A stretch of 64,000 nucleotides of DNA, taken from contig NZ_JAMXQS010000007.1 in assembly GCF_024053505.1 (NCBI RefSeq), positions 355,012-419,011 on the forward strand, read 5' to 3'. A model generated the notes under the pieces. That model saw nothing but the letters and a program-made list of their open reading frames with translations, did not search any database and was not told the origin of the DNA. Origin of the DNA: Mesorhizobium liriopis. Lineage in GTDB: Bacteria; Pseudomonadota; Alphaproteobacteria; Rhizobiales; Rhizobiaceae. The translations under genes and the position numbers were made by a program. Of the stretch, positions 47,206 through 56,337 are shown one piece after another; the stretch's first letter is position 1; the number at the start of each line of letters is the position of its first letter.

Positions 47206-47409
47206 TCAGGCGATGATGTCCGGAACGATCCGGTCTTCGAGGTTTTTGAGCTTGTCCTTCAGCGTCAGCTTCTTCTTCTTCATCCGCTGGATCTGCAGTG
47301 GATCGCAGCCGGTCGCCATCATCGCGTTGATCGCCGCATCGAAGTCGGCATGTTCCTGGCGGAGCCTCGCGAATTCGAGGCGAACTTCAGCCTGTTCCTG
47401 ATCCGGCAT
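47206..47409 (-). CDS. DUF465/YdcH-like small protein
   Basis: 67-residue helical protein with the YdcH family core [20 protein letters not shown] and [20 protein letters not shown]. Start 47409 gives a family-typical length; an in-frame extension to 47574 is unlike the family. Just upstream of purE on the same strand (27 bp). Function unknown. Confidence 0.87.
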   Translation of the reverse strand: MPDQEQAEVRLEFARLRQEHADFDAAINAMMATGCDPLQIQRMKKKKLTLKDKLKNLEDRIVPDIIA

Positions 47410-47689
47410 CGTGGCGGTAACGCAATCCTGAACGGCGCGCGGATCCGCGCGCGACAAACGGTGAGAAGCCTTGGATTCCCGTTTCCGTGATCCGGCTGGA
47501 GCCCGAATAACATGTTTCAAAGCGTGATGAAATCGGTCCCGCTTTCGTTCGACAAGCGGAACCAAGAGTGTCATTCTCCTCTTTGCTTCGGTCGCCGGCT
47601 AACGCCTTCTGGCTGATTTCAGGAGGATGAACGGCCCACGCGGCGCGCAAGCGAAACCCCCACCGGAAACCTGAAGGGAGCATCCGTTC

Positions 47690-47866
47690 ATGTCGCTTTC
47701 CAACCACCTTGATGAACTGAAGCGCAAGCACGGCGATCTGGACCGTGAGATCGATGCAGCCAAGCTGCATCCATCACGAGACCCACTCGAAGTGGCTTCG
47801 CTCAAGCGACGCAAGCTGGCCTTGAAGGACGAGATCGAGAAGCTTCAGCCGCCATCAACGCATTAG
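47690..47866 (+). CDS. DUF465/YdcH-like small protein (second copy)
   Basis: 58-residue protein: MSLSNHLDELKRKHGDLDRE, then a helical Lys/Arg/Glu-rich remainder with VASLKRRKLALKDEIEKL. The pattern of Arg/Lys-Leu heptads matches YdcH (DUF465). AAGGGAG is 9 nt upstream. It is divergent from the other YdcH-like gene, about 280 bp away, and is followed by a terminator. Confidence 0.85.
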   Translation: MSLSNHLDELKRKHGDLDREIDAAKLHPSRDPLEVASLKRRKLALKDEIEKLQPPSTH

Positions 47867-47900
47867 CGGCTTTGCATAACCGTTGATCCAAGAAGACGCG

Positions 47901-47930
47901 GCGCGGAGAGCAATCTCCGCGCTGTTTCTT
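47901..47930 (+). terminator. Intrinsic terminator
   Basis: Perfect 9-bp stem GCGCGGAGA/TCTCCGCGC with a GCAA loop, followed by TGTTTCTTT, 34 bp after the small YdcH-like gene. Confidence 0.88.
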
Positions 47931-47947
47931 TGAGGGGGCCGGGCCCC

Positions 47948-49222
47948 TCAGGCAGCCTTGGCTTCTTCCGGCGTTGCCGTGTCGTCCTCGGCGGGCCCAC
48001 GCGGATCGAGGCGCAACGCCTCGGGCGTGACGGCGCGTTCGGCCGGCAAGGTCTGGAACGCCTCCTTGGCCTCCTCCGGCACGGCGGCACGGGTGCGAAT
48101 GCGAAGGATGGTGTAGGCGCACAAAAGGGCGTGGGCCATCGCCGTTGCCAAAAACAGCGATTCGGGCCGCATCCGGGCCATCAGGAAGGCGCCGATCACC
48201 GGTCCGACCATGGTGCCGAAGCCGTAAAGCAGGAGCAGCCCGCTCGACACTTTCATGAAGTCTTGCTGCGAGGCATGGTCGTTCGCATGCGCCACCGCGA
48301 TCGAGTAGAGCGTATAAGCGAGCGCGCCGTAGCCGGCGGTCAGAAACAGCACCAGCGCGCCCGAGCGCGGGCTGATGAAGAAGACGAGCAGCGCGAAGAT
48401 GCACGAGCCCAGTGCCGCGCCCGCCAGCACGAAGCGGCGATCCATGCGGTCGGAAAGCCGTCCGACCGGCATCTGCATGGCCGCACCCGAGACGACCACG
48501 AGGCTGACCATCAGGGCGATTTCCGCCGTCGAGATGCCGATGCGCGCACCATAGACCGCGCCCAGCGTGCCCCAGGCGCCGTTGGCGATGCCGATCAGGA
48601 AGCAGCCGATCAGCGACACGGGCGAATTGGCGTAGAGCGCTTTCAGGTCGAGCTTCACATCAGCCGGCGGCTTCGGGCTTTCGGCGGACGACACGGCGGT
48701 GGGAATGAGCGAGCAGCAGAACAGGATGCCCGCCACCATGAAAAGCGAATCGTTGCCCACATCGCCTGCCGCCACCACCATCTGGCCGGCCATGATCGAG
48801 GCATAGGTCACCATCATATAGAGGCCGAACACGGTGCCGCGGTTCTCGGTGGTCGCGCGCTCGTTGAGCCAGCTTTCGATCACCATGAACGCGCCGGCCA
48901 TGGTGAAGCCGGTACCCATGCGCAGCACGATCCAGGCCCATTCGTTGATGATCAGCCCTGTCAGCAGCGCGATGATGGCGCCCGCCGCGCAAAGCGCCCC
49001 GAACGAGCGCACATGGCCGACTGAGCGCACGAGGCGAGGGGCCAGAAAGCAGCCCGTCACGAAGCCGCCCGCCCATGCCGAGCCGAGCAGGCCGAGCGAG
49101 GCGGTCGAGAAGCCCTCGGCCTGACCGCGCAAGGGGAGGAGCAGGCCATGCAGTCCCGTGGCGGCAAGCAGAAAGGCTGTGCCGCGCAGCAGCGACAGGA
49201 TCGGCCGGTAGGCTGCAAACAT
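47948..49222 (-). CDS. MFS transporter (YcaD/UMF1-like)
   Basis: 424-residue major facilitator with about 12 hydrophobic segments. The loop-2 type motif GSAWAGGFVTGCFLAPRLVRSVGHVR and the helix-rich middle (VGRLSDRMDRRFVLAG) are typical. The C-terminal 55 residues are charged and cytosolic. ATG 49222 has GGGAG about 11 nt upstream. Substrate cannot be assigned. Confidence 0.88.
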   Translation of the reverse strand: MFAAYRPILSLLRGTAFLLAATGLHGLLLPLRGQAEGFSTASLGLLGSAWAGGFVTGCFLAPRLVRSVGHVRSFGALCAAGAIIALLTGLIINEWAWIVLRMGTGFTMAGAFMVIESWLNERATTENRGTVFGLYMMVTYASIMAGQMVVAAGDVGNDSLFMVAGILFCCSLIPTAVSSAESPKPPADVKLDLKALYANSPVSLIGCFLIGIANGAWGTLGAVYGARIGISTAEIALMVSLVVVSGAAMQMPVGRLSDRMDRRFVLAGAALGSCIFALLVFFISPRSGALVLFLTAGYGALAYTLYSIAVAHANDHASQQDFMKVSSGLLLLYGFGTMVGPVIGAFLMARMRPESLFLATAMAHALLCAYTILRIRTRAAVPEEAKEAFQTLPAERAVTPEALRLDPRGPAEDDTATPEEAKAA

Positions 49223-49369
49223 CGGCTGGTGATCTCCCGGCAATGGTCTCGCGAAACGCCTGATGCCAACACTATCAAGGCCGGAGCATGACGAGCCCCG
49301 AAGGAAACGACGAATCGTGCCGGAAGATGGTCTGGGGCGGGCTCTCGCCCAGCCCCATCCGGTCTTCCG

Positions 49370-50383
49370 TCAGAAGCCTTCGAGAACCAGCTTGCCCCGC
49401 GCCTTGCCGCTTTCGATCAGTGCGTGGGCCTTTTTGAGATTGGCGGCATTGATGGGTGCCAGATGTTCGGTGGCGGTTGTCCGGATCTTGCCCGCGTCCA
49501 CGAGACGCGCGATTTCGGCCAAGAGCTTGCCCTGCTCGTCCATGTCGGGCGTCTGATAAACCGAGCGGGTAAACATCGATTCCCAGTGCAGCGAAACCGC
49601 TTTGCCCTTGAAGAGATTCGCGTTGAACCCCTGCGGATCGTCGATCAGGCCCACCCGGCCCTGTGGCGCGATGAGGTCGGCCACATCGGCCTGGTGCTGA
49701 TCCGTTCCGTTGGTAAGGAAGACGAAGCCCGGCTTGCCGAGTCCCAGAGCCTCGACCTGCGGCGTCATCGGCTTCGAATGGTCGATCACGTGATGCGCGC
49801 CGAGATTTTCCACCCATTCGCGCGTTTCGGGCCGCGAGGCGGTTGCGATCACGGTCAGATCGGTGAGCTGGCGGGCGAGCTGGATGGCCACCGAACTGAC
49901 GCCGCCCGCACCGCCGATGACCAGGATCGCGTTTGCCGCGCCCGGTACGGGACGACGCACCTCGATCCGGTCGAACAGTGTTTCCCAGGCCGTGATTGCG
50001 GTCAGCGGCAGGGCGGCAGCCTCTGCGTCGCTTAGCGTTTCGGGCTTCGGGCCCACGATCCGCTCGTCCACCAGATGGAACTCGCTGTTGGTGCCGGGGC
50101 GGTTGATGGTACCCGCATAGAACACCGCATCGCCTGGTTTGAAATCGCGCACATCGGGCCCGATCTCGGCAACCACGCCCGATGCGTCGAAGCCCAGCAC
50201 CTTCCAGCCGTCGCCTTCGGCGCCTGCGCGCTTGCGCACCTTGGTATCCACCGGATTGAGCGAAACGGCCTTCACTTCCACCAGCAGGTCGCGCCCTTGC
50301 GGGACCGGACGGGGCAGGTCGATGTCGGTCAGTGAGGTCTCGGCGTCGATGGGACCGGGCGTCTTGTAACCGATGGCGCGCAT
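49370..50383 (-). CDS. Zinc-independent alcohol dehydrogenase-like oxidoreductase
   Basis: 337-residue medium-chain reductase of the zinc-binding alcohol dehydrogenase/quinone-oxidoreductase class. The N-terminal GroES-like part has VKAVSLNPVDTKVRK; the NAD(P) motif is GGAGGVSS (about 155-162). Structural zinc cysteines are missing. It is divergent from an HxlR regulator 104 bp away, a common arrangement for quinone- or electrophile-induced reductases. Substrate is inferred only. Confidence 0.9.
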   Translation of the reverse strand: MRAIGYKTPGPIDAETSLTDIDLPRPVPQGRDLLVEVKAVSLNPVDTKVRKRAGAEGDGWKVLGFDASGVVAEIGPDVRDFKPGDAVFYAGTINRPGTNSEFHLVDERIVGPKPETLSDAEAAALPLTAITAWETLFDRIEVRRPVPGAANAILVIGGAGGVSSVAIQLARQLTDLTVIATASRPETREWVENLGAHHVIDHSKPMTPQVEALGLGKPGFVFLTNGTDQHQADVADLIAPQGRVGLIDDPQGFNANLFKGKAVSLHWESMFTRSVYQTPDMDEQGKLLAEIARLVDAGKIRTTATEHLAPINAANLKKAHALIESGKARGKLVLEGF

Positions 50384-50487
50384 GGAAAGCTCCTTGGGAT
50401 TGGATTGAACGCAAACCAAATGCGGACTAACGTTTCTCAACGCAAGAACGCACAATTTTCGCCCATAGTGCCGAAAAGGATACCGTG

Positions 50488-50847
50488 ATGGCTCGCCCAC
50501 GCCATGCCTGTATGGATTGCTCGCCCGGCTGCGTGGTGGAAGCGACGCTGAGCCTGATCGACGGCAAGTGGAAAGGCGTGGTGCTTCATCACCTGCTTTC
50601 GGGCACCAGGCGCTTCTCCGAACTGCGTCGAAAGGTGCCGAACTGCACGCAGCGCATGCTCACCAACCAGCTGCGCGAACTCGAAGCCGATGGGCTGATC
50701 CACCGTGAAGTCTTTCCGCAGGTGCCGCCGCGCGTCGAATACAGCCTGACGGAACGGGGCCGGAGCCTCGAACCCGTGCTGAAGGCTTTGAAGGACTGGG
50801 GCGATGCGCATGTGGTTCCAGGCGTCACCGAGCGCGCCGCGGCTTAG
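50488..50847 (+). CDS. HxlR-family transcription regulator
   Basis: 119-residue winged-helix protein of the HxlR type (KWKGVVLHHLLSGTRRFSEL, TQRMLTNQLRELEADGLIHR, YSLTERGRSL). Three cysteines near the N-terminus (Cys8, Cys11, Cys15) resemble redox- or electrophile-sensing HxlR regulators such as QorR and YodB. ATG 50488 has AAAGGA 7 nt upstream. Divergent from the oxidoreductase gene, its probable target. Confidence 0.92.
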   Translation: MARPRHACMDCSPGCVVEATLSLIDGKWKGVVLHHLLSGTRRFSELRRKVPNCTQRMLTNQLRELEADGLIHREVFPQVPPRVEYSLTERGRSLEPVLKALKDWGDAHVVPGVTERAAA

Positions 50848-51038
50848 CTTCGCTTGAACAGCGCTTCCGCCGCGCTCATCGTCTTGCCCTTGGAGCCCAG
50901 CTCCACCTCGATGCGGCCGATCTCGCCCTGCAGAAGCGCGATGCGCGCCTTGAGGTCTTCGACCGAAAGCGCTGAAAGATCCTGCCCGATCTCGTGCACC
51001 AGCTTCTTTTTCGGCTTGTCGTCTTCGATGAAGGCCAT
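50844..51038 (-). CDS. DUF1192 small protein
   Basis: 64-residue protein of DUF1192, with the core HEIGQDLSALSVEDLKARIA and LLQGEIGRIEVELGSKGKTM. GGAGGAG lies 6 nt before the ATG. Its stop codon overlaps that of the converging HxlR gene. Function unknown. Confidence 0.9.
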   Translation of the reverse strand: MAFIEDDKPKKKLVHEIGQDLSALSVEDLKARIALLQGEIGRIEVELGSKGKTMSAAEALFKRS

Positions 51039-51136
51039 GTGCTCTCCTCCTCTGGCAAACGGTTTCGGCTGGTCGATATAGGGCGGCACCTTTTCAAAGG
51101 GCACCGCCCCTTCATCCGGTTTCGCGAGGCTCCATC

Positions 51137-52138
51137 ATGACCGATCTTCCCTCAACCATGCTGGCGATGGCGATCACCGAACCCGGCGGCCCGGAGGTTC
51201 TGGCGCCGTCCGAGCAGCCCCTGCCGAGCCCCAGGCCCGGCGAGATCCTCGTCCGCGTTCACGCGGCGGGCGTCAACCGGCCGGATGTGCAGCAGCGCAA
51301 GGGCGCTTACCCGCCGCCGCCCGGGGCATCGCCTTTGCCGGGGCTGGAAGTCGCGGGCGAGGTCGCCGAAGTCGGGGAGGGGACGGGGCGCTGGAAAGTC
51401 GGCGACAAGGTCTGCGCGCTCACCAATGGCGGCGGCTATGCGGAATATGTCGCGGTGCACGGCTCGAATGCGCTGCCGGTCCCTGCCGGTTTCTCCATGC
51501 GCGAGGCGGCGGCGATCCCCGAAACCTTTTTCACCGTCTGGCACAATGTCTTCGAGCGCGGCGCGCTCAAGCCCGGCGAGACGCTTCTGCTCCATGGCGG
51601 TTCCTCGGGCATCGGCACGACCGCGATCCAGCTTGCCACCGCGCTCGGCTCGAAGGTGATCGTCACCGCCGGCTCAGCCGATAAATGCGAAGCCTGTCTC
51701 AAGCTCGGCGCGGTGCGCGCGATCAACTACCGGGACGAGGATTTCGTGCAGGCGGTGAAGGACGAGACCCAAGGCAAAGGGGCGGATGTCATTCTCGACA
51801 TGGTGGGCGGCGACTATGTCGCCAAGAACTATCATGCCGCGGCAACCGATGGCCGCATCGTGCAGATCGCCACACAGAAGGGCGCGGTCGCCGAGGCCGA
51901 TTTCGCCCGCCTGATGATGAAACGCCTGACCCACACCGGCTCGACGCTTCGACCCCGCACAATCGAATTCAAAGGAGGCGTCGCCGCAGCCCTCGAAGCC
52001 AGAGTCTGGCCGCTTCTCGAAGCGCGGAAAATAGCACCCGTCATGGACCGCGCCTTTTCCTTGCGCGAGGCCGCGGAGGCGCATCGGCGGATGGAAGAAG
52101 GCACCCATATCGGCAAGATCGTGCTGGACGTGGTTTAG
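51137..52138 (+). CDS. NAD(P)H:quinone oxidoreductase (PIG3-like)
   Basis: 333-residue medium-chain reductase. Recognisable parts: TEPGGPEVL, VHAAGVNRPDVQQRKG, the NADP motif GGSSGIGTTAIQLA (about 154), and LDMVGGDYVAKN. No zinc ligands. It likely reduces quinones or reactive carbonyls. Faces the DUF1192 gene head to head (99 bp). Confidence 0.92.
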   Translation: MTDLPSTMLAMAITEPGGPEVLAPSEQPLPSPRPGEILVRVHAAGVNRPDVQQRKGAYPPPPGASPLPGLEVAGEVAEVGEGTGRWKVGDKVCALTNGGGYAEYVAVHGSNALPVPAGFSMREAAAIPETFFTVWHNVFERGALKPGETLLLHGGSSGIGTTAIQLATALGSKVIVTAGSADKCEACLKLGAVRAINYRDEDFVQAVKDETQGKGADVILDMVGGDYVAKNYHAAATDGRIVQIATQKGAVAEADFARLMMKRLTHTGSTLRPRTIEFKGGVAAALEARVWPLLEARKIAPVMDRAFSLREAAEAHRRMEEGTHIGKIVLDVV

Positions 52139-52185
52139 TCACCTCAGAGATCCGACAACCTGAAACGCGTGTGGCCGATGGTGAG

Positions 52186-52335
52186 GTTACCCCCACCCCG
52201 TACCCCTCCCCACAGGTGGGAGGGGAGCCGCCCGCGCTGAACTTCACTTCAAAGCTTGTCACCAAGTTTCAGGGAACAAGCACCACGCTCACGTCCCCCT
52301 CCCACCTGTGGGGAGGGGTAAGGGGTGGGGGTGAC
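52186..52335. repeat. REP-like inverted repeat element
   Basis: Left arm 52186-52228 and right arm 52293-52335 are reverse complements over about 40 bp with about two mismatches (GTTACCCCCACCCC... versus ...GGGGTGGGGGTGAC). Each arm also holds an imperfect internal palindrome CCTCCCCACAGGTGGGAGG. A 64-bp unlike spacer separates them. Such pyrimidine-rich palindromic elements recur in Rhizobiales genomes. It occupies most of the 382-bp gene-free stretch 52139-52520. Confidence 0.85.
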
Positions 52336-52520
52336 GTTTCCACTTGCACGGTCGCCCGGCAAACAAACTCATCTCGCGCGTGACTCCTCAGCCGTCACCC
52401 CGGCAACAGAAGCCCACATACGCCAACAAAACCCGAAGAACCGCCTTTTCAGCCATGTCTTTGCCGTAACTTCCCTTATGACTGAAACAGGGGCATGAGC
52501 AGGAAGGGACGACGCGGCGG

Positions 52521-54350
52521 ATGGAGCAGGCTTTATACCTCGCCACGCTGGTGGGCACGGCCCTCATGCTCGCCGCAGCCTTTTCGAGCCTCATCGCCTT
52601 CCGCTTCGGTGCCCCGCTTCTGCTTCTCTTCCTCGGCATCGGCCTTCTGACCGGCACGGACGGTCTGGGAATCCAGTTCGACAATGCGGGAGCGGCCTAT
52701 TTCGCGGGGTCGCTGGCGCTGGCCGTGATCCTGTTCGATTCGGGCTTCGGCACGCCCGCCGGCATCCTGCGCCAGGCGGCGGGTCCCGCACTGACGCTGG
52801 CAACCGCGGGCGTGGCATTGACCACCGCCCTTTTCGGCATCGCGGCCCATTATCTCGCGGGCTTCTCCTGGGCGGAGTCCTTTCTGCTGGGCGCTGCCGT
52901 CGCCTCGACCGATGCGGCCGCTGTGTTCTTTCTGCTTCGCGCCGGCAACATCAACCTGCGCGAACGCACCCGCGCGACGCTTGAAATCGAATCCGGCACC
53001 AACGATCCCATCGCCATCTTCACCACGATCACGCTGGTGGAACTCTTGTCGGGGCACCTTCAGGTTTCCGGCGACACAGTCTGGCTCGAACTCCTGAGCG
53101 GCTTCCTGCTCGACATGGGGCTGGGCGCGGCGGTGGGCATCGGCGGCGGCATGCTGATCGTGCGTTTGGTCGGCAAGCTCGACCTCGATCGCGGCCTGCA
53201 GCCGATCTTCGTGCTCACCCTCTCGCTGCTGGTCTTCTCGGCAGCGGGCGCCATTGGCGGCTCGGGCTTTCTCGCGGTCTATCTCGCCGGCCTCGTCGCC
53301 GGCAACTCGGCGATCCGCTCGCATGCGGCCCTCAAGCGCTTCAATGACGGCATGAGCTGGCTCGCCCAGATCGTGATGTTTCTCGTGCTTGGCCTGTTCG
53401 CGACGCCGAGTCAGTTCGGCGCGATCCTGCCCGTCGGCATCGCCCTGGGCCTGTTCCTCATCATCGTGGCGCGCCCCGTCGCCGTCTGGCTCTGCCTTCT
53501 GCCCTTCCGCTTCGCCCGCAACGAGGCGGCGTTCATCTCATGGGTGGGCCTGCGCGGCGCGGTGTCGATCCTGCTGGCGATCACGCCCATTCTGGGCGGG
53601 CTGGAGAACGGCCGCGCCATCTTCAACACGGCCTTCATCGTGGTGCTCGTCTCGCTCGTCGTGCAGGGCTGGACGGTCGGGCCGCTGGCGCGAAGGCTGG
53701 GCCTCATCATGCCGCAGAAGATCGGCCCGCTCGAAAAGGTCGAGCTGGAATTGCCGGGCTCCGTCCATCACGAGCTCCTCGCCTATACGGTCGTGCCGGG
53801 CAGCCCGGTGACGCGCGCAGGCCGCCGCCTGCCACGCTGGGCTCGGCCTTCGCTGATCGTGCGCGACGGGCGCTCCATGCGCTGGAACGATGCGGGCCGG
53901 CTCCAGGCGGGCGACCACGTCTATATCTTCGTGCATCAGCGCTCCTCGCGCCTTCTCGACCGTCTCTTCGCCAGCCCCGCCCGCGTCGAGCCCGAGGATG
54001 CGGATTTCTTCGGCGAGTTCGCGGTCGATCCGAGCCGCCCGGCGGGCGACCTCGAAGCGGCTTACGGCTCGACGCTGACCGAACCCGAGCGCAAGCTGAC
54101 GATCGGCGCGCTCGTCACCCAGCGTTTGGGCGGCCAGGCCGAATATGCCGACCGCATCTCGCTCGGCCCCATCGATCTCATCGTTCGCGACGTGGACGAA
54201 AACGGCCGCATCACCTCGCTCGGCCTGTCCTTCGAGCCGGTGACGACGGAGGTGATGCCGATCGTGCCCGGTGCCGCGACCGCGTTCCGGCGGATCTCGC
54301 AGTGGCTCTCGCGCAAACCGGCAGATGAGACGCAGGCGGAAGCCTCGTAA
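52521..54350 (+). CDS. Potassium/proton antiporter (CvrA/NhaP2 type)
   Basis: 609-residue transporter. Sodium/hydrogen exchanger domain with about 12 helices (residues 1-390; ion-site segments [20 protein letters not shown] and [14 protein letters not shown]), followed by a TrkA_C ligand domain (about 412-478) and a C-terminal CorC/HlyC domain (about 490-585). This three-part order is that of CvrA. Likely exports K+ (or Na+) in exchange for H+; ion choice is inferred. Confidence 0.92.
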   Translation: MEQALYLATLVGTALMLAAAFSSLIAFRFGAPLLLLFLGIGLLTGTDGLGIQFDNAGAAYFAGSLALAVILFDSGFGTPAGILRQAAGPALTLATAGVALTTALFGIAAHYLAGFSWAESFLLGAAVASTDAAAVFFLLRAGNINLRERTRATLEIESGTNDPIAIFTTITLVELLSGHLQVSGDTVWLELLSGFLLDMGLGAAVGIGGGMLIVRLVGKLDLDRGLQPIFVLTLSLLVFSAAGAIGGSGFLAVYLAGLVAGNSAIRSHAALKRFNDGMSWLAQIVMFLVLGLFATPSQFGAILPVGIALGLFLIIVARPVAVWLCLLPFRFARNEAAFISWVGLRGAVSILLAITPILGGLENGRAIFNTAFIVVLVSLVVQGWTVGPLARRLGLIMPQKIGPLEKVELELPGSVHHELLAYTVVPGSPVTRAGRRLPRWARPSLIVRDGRSMRWNDAGRLQAGDHVYIFVHQRSSRLLDRLFASPARVEPEDADFFGEFAVDPSRPAGDLEAAYGSTLTEPERKLTIGALVTQRLGGQAEYADRISLGPIDLIVRDVDENGRITSLGLSFEPVTTEVMPIVPGAATAFRRISQWLSRKPADETQAEAS

Positions 54351-54414
54351 AAGGCTTGCAACCAAGCGGTCGGCGGGCAATATCCCGCCCATTCAACCAC
54401 CGAGGAGTGCGCAT

Positions 54415-55611
54415 ATGCCGAAGTTCCGGACGCTCGACGATCTGGCCGATATCCAGGGCAAGCGCGTGCTGCTCCGTGTCGATCTCAACGTGCCGACCGA
54501 AGATGGGAAGGTCACCGACAAGACCCGCATCGAGCGCGTCGCGCCCACCATTCGCGAGCTTTCCGAAAAGGGCGCCAAGGTGGTTCTGCTCGCCCATTTC
54601 GGCCGCCCCAAGGGCGCACCGGATGCGCAATATTCGCTGGAGCCCATCGCCGCGGCCACGGCGGAGGTGCTCGACCTGCCCGTTGCCTTTGCCGCCGACG
54701 CGATCGGCGAAGAGGCCAAGGCCGCCGTCGACGCGCTGAAGGACGGCGATGTCGTGCTTCTGGAAAACACCCGCTTCCACAAGGGCGAGGAGAAGAACGA
54801 CCCGGATTTCGTGCAGGCGCTCGCCGCGAACGGTGACATCTATGTCAACGACGCCTTCTCCGCCGCCCACCGCGCCCATGCCTCGACGGAAGGCCTCGCG
54901 CGTGTTCTTCCCGCTTACGCCGGACGCACCATGCAGGCCGAGCTTCAGGCGCTGGAAAGCGGTCTCGGCGAGCCGCAGCGCCCCGTTCTCGCCATTGTCG
55001 GCGGCGCCAAGGTTTCTTCCAAGATCGACCTTCTCATGAACCTCGTTCGCAAGGTCGATGCGCTGGTCATCGGCGGCGGCATGGCGAACACGTTTCTCGC
55101 CGCGCGCGGGGTCAAGGTCGGCAAGTCGCTCTGCGAGCACGATCTGACGGGCAAGGCGCGCGACATCGAGCTCGAAGCGGCGGATGCCGGCTGCGCCATC
55201 GTGCTGCCCACCGATCTCGTGGTCGCCAAGGAATTCAAGGCCGGTGCCGCCCACGAGGTCCTGAACCTCGACGCCGTGCCGGAAGACGGCATGATCCTCG
55301 ATGCGGGCCCGAAGACGGTGGAAGCGGTCAAGAGCTGGATCGACCGCGCCAGGACGCTGGTCTGGAACGGCCCGCTCGGCGCTTTCGAGCTCCAGCCCTT
55401 CGACACGGCGACGGTGGAAGCCGCGCGCTATGCGGCCGCGCGCACGAAGGGGGGAGACCTGACCTCGGTCGCCGGCGGCGGCGACACGGTGGCAGCGCTC
55501 AACCATGCCGGCGTGGCCGACGATTTCTCCTATGTCTCCACCGCGGGCGGCGCCTTCCTGGAATGGATGGAAGGCAAGGAACTGCCGGGCGTGGAAGCGC
55601 TGAAAGCCTGA
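54415..55611 (+). CDS. pgk: Phosphoglycerate kinase
   Basis: 398-residue glycolytic kinase with the full signature: [14 protein letters not shown] (19-32), [32 protein letters not shown] and the nucleotide motif [15 protein letters not shown] precedes ATG 54415; the frame's extension to 54271 lies inside the antiporter gene. gap and tkt lie about 4 kb away on the other strand, not in an operon with it. Confidence 0.97.
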   Translation: MPKFRTLDDLADIQGKRVLLRVDLNVPTEDGKVTDKTRIERVAPTIRELSEKGAKVVLLAHFGRPKGAPDAQYSLEPIAAATAEVLDLPVAFAADAIGEEAKAAVDALKDGDVVLLENTRFHKGEEKNDPDFVQALAANGDIYVNDAFSAAHRAHASTEGLARVLPAYAGRTMQAELQALESGLGEPQRPVLAIVGGAKVSSKIDLLMNLVRKVDALVIGGGMANTFLAARGVKVGKSLCEHDLTGKARDIELEAADAGCAIVLPTDLVVAKEFKAGAAHEVLNLDAVPEDGMILDAGPKTVEAVKSWIDRARTLVWNGPLGAFELQPFDTATVEAARYAAARTKGGDLTSVAGGGDTVAALNHAGVADDFSYVSTAGGAFLEWMEGKELPGVEALKA

Positions 55612-55627
55612 CGCCTCCTGGCGGGCG

Positions 55628-55798
55628 TCAAAGGACGCCCGTCACTTCCTTGAGAAGAACCGTGGCCATCATCGCCACCATGGCGAGCAGCGCCAGCTTC
55701 CAGAAATCGCCGCGCTTCTTCAGCCCCGGCAGGCCGAGCGGCCAGATCAGCTGCACCGCCATGAGCGCGATCATGAAAATCGAGACGGCCTTGGTCAT
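55628..55798 (-). CDS. Small two-helix membrane protein
   Basis: 56-residue protein starting MTKAVSIFMIALMAVQLIWP, with a second helix FWKLALLAMVAMMATVLL and a basic turn LKKRGD between. The ribosome site is weak, but the position between pgk and a VOC gene and helix layout suggest a real gene. Function unknown. Confidence 0.62.
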   Translation of the reverse strand: MTKAVSIFMIALMAVQLIWPLGLPGLKKRGDFWKLALLAMVAMMATVLLKEVTGVL

Positions 55799-55923
55799 GG
55801 CTCTGCTTTAGGCAGGCGCGCTCGCTTCTGTCAAAGTGCCGACCGCTGAAACATCCTGACAGAAGGCTGTCAGGAGCCCTTTGCTAGTGTCCCCTCCGCC
55901 AACCGACCCGAAGGAGACCTCCG

Positions 55924-56295
55924 ATGCAAAGCCCGCTTCCCGAACACGCCGCCGTCTGGTTCGAAATCCCCGTGACGGATTTCAGCCGCGCCAAGAGCTT
56001 CTATGGCGTCGTCACCGGCAACGCGCTCACCGACGAGGAGGGTGCCCCGAACCCAATGGCGAACTTCGCCAAGGCGCATGACCGCTCGGTGGCGGGCCAT
56101 GTCTATCCCGGCAAGCCCGCGCCCCGCGGCACCGGCATCACCATTCACCTCGTCGTGCCCGATCTCGACGCAGCTCTTTCCCGCGTGTGGGACAATGGCG
56201 GCGAGGTCGCGTCCCCCGTTCTGTCGCTGCCCGACGGCCGCTTCGCGTATTGCCTCGACCCGGACGGCAACAGCTTCGGGCTTTTCACGCGCTGA
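55924..56295 (+). CDS. VOC-family (glyoxalase-like) protein
   Basis: 123-residue vicinal-oxygen-chelate domain. The betaalphabetabetabeta fold is marked by WFEIPVTDFSRAKSFY, HLVVPDLDAALSRVWDNGG and YCLDPDGNSFGLF. GAAGGAGACC precedes the ATG. VOC proteins bind a metal and act on thiols, antibiotics or aromatic rings; the specificity is not evident. Confidence 0.9.
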   Translation: MQSPLPEHAAVWFEIPVTDFSRAKSFYGVVTGNALTDEEGAPNPMANFAKAHDRSVAGHVYPGKPAPRGTGITIHLVVPDLDAALSRVWDNGGEVASPVLSLPDGRFAYCLDPDGNSFGLFTR

Positions 56296-56337
56296 GGAAC
56301 TGGGAACGATCACTGCAAGTCTGCTAGACCCGAACCC

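Noticed and set aside
52186..52335. CRISPR-like repeat
   Set aside because: Only two arms in inverted, not direct, orientation and no spacer series or cas genes.
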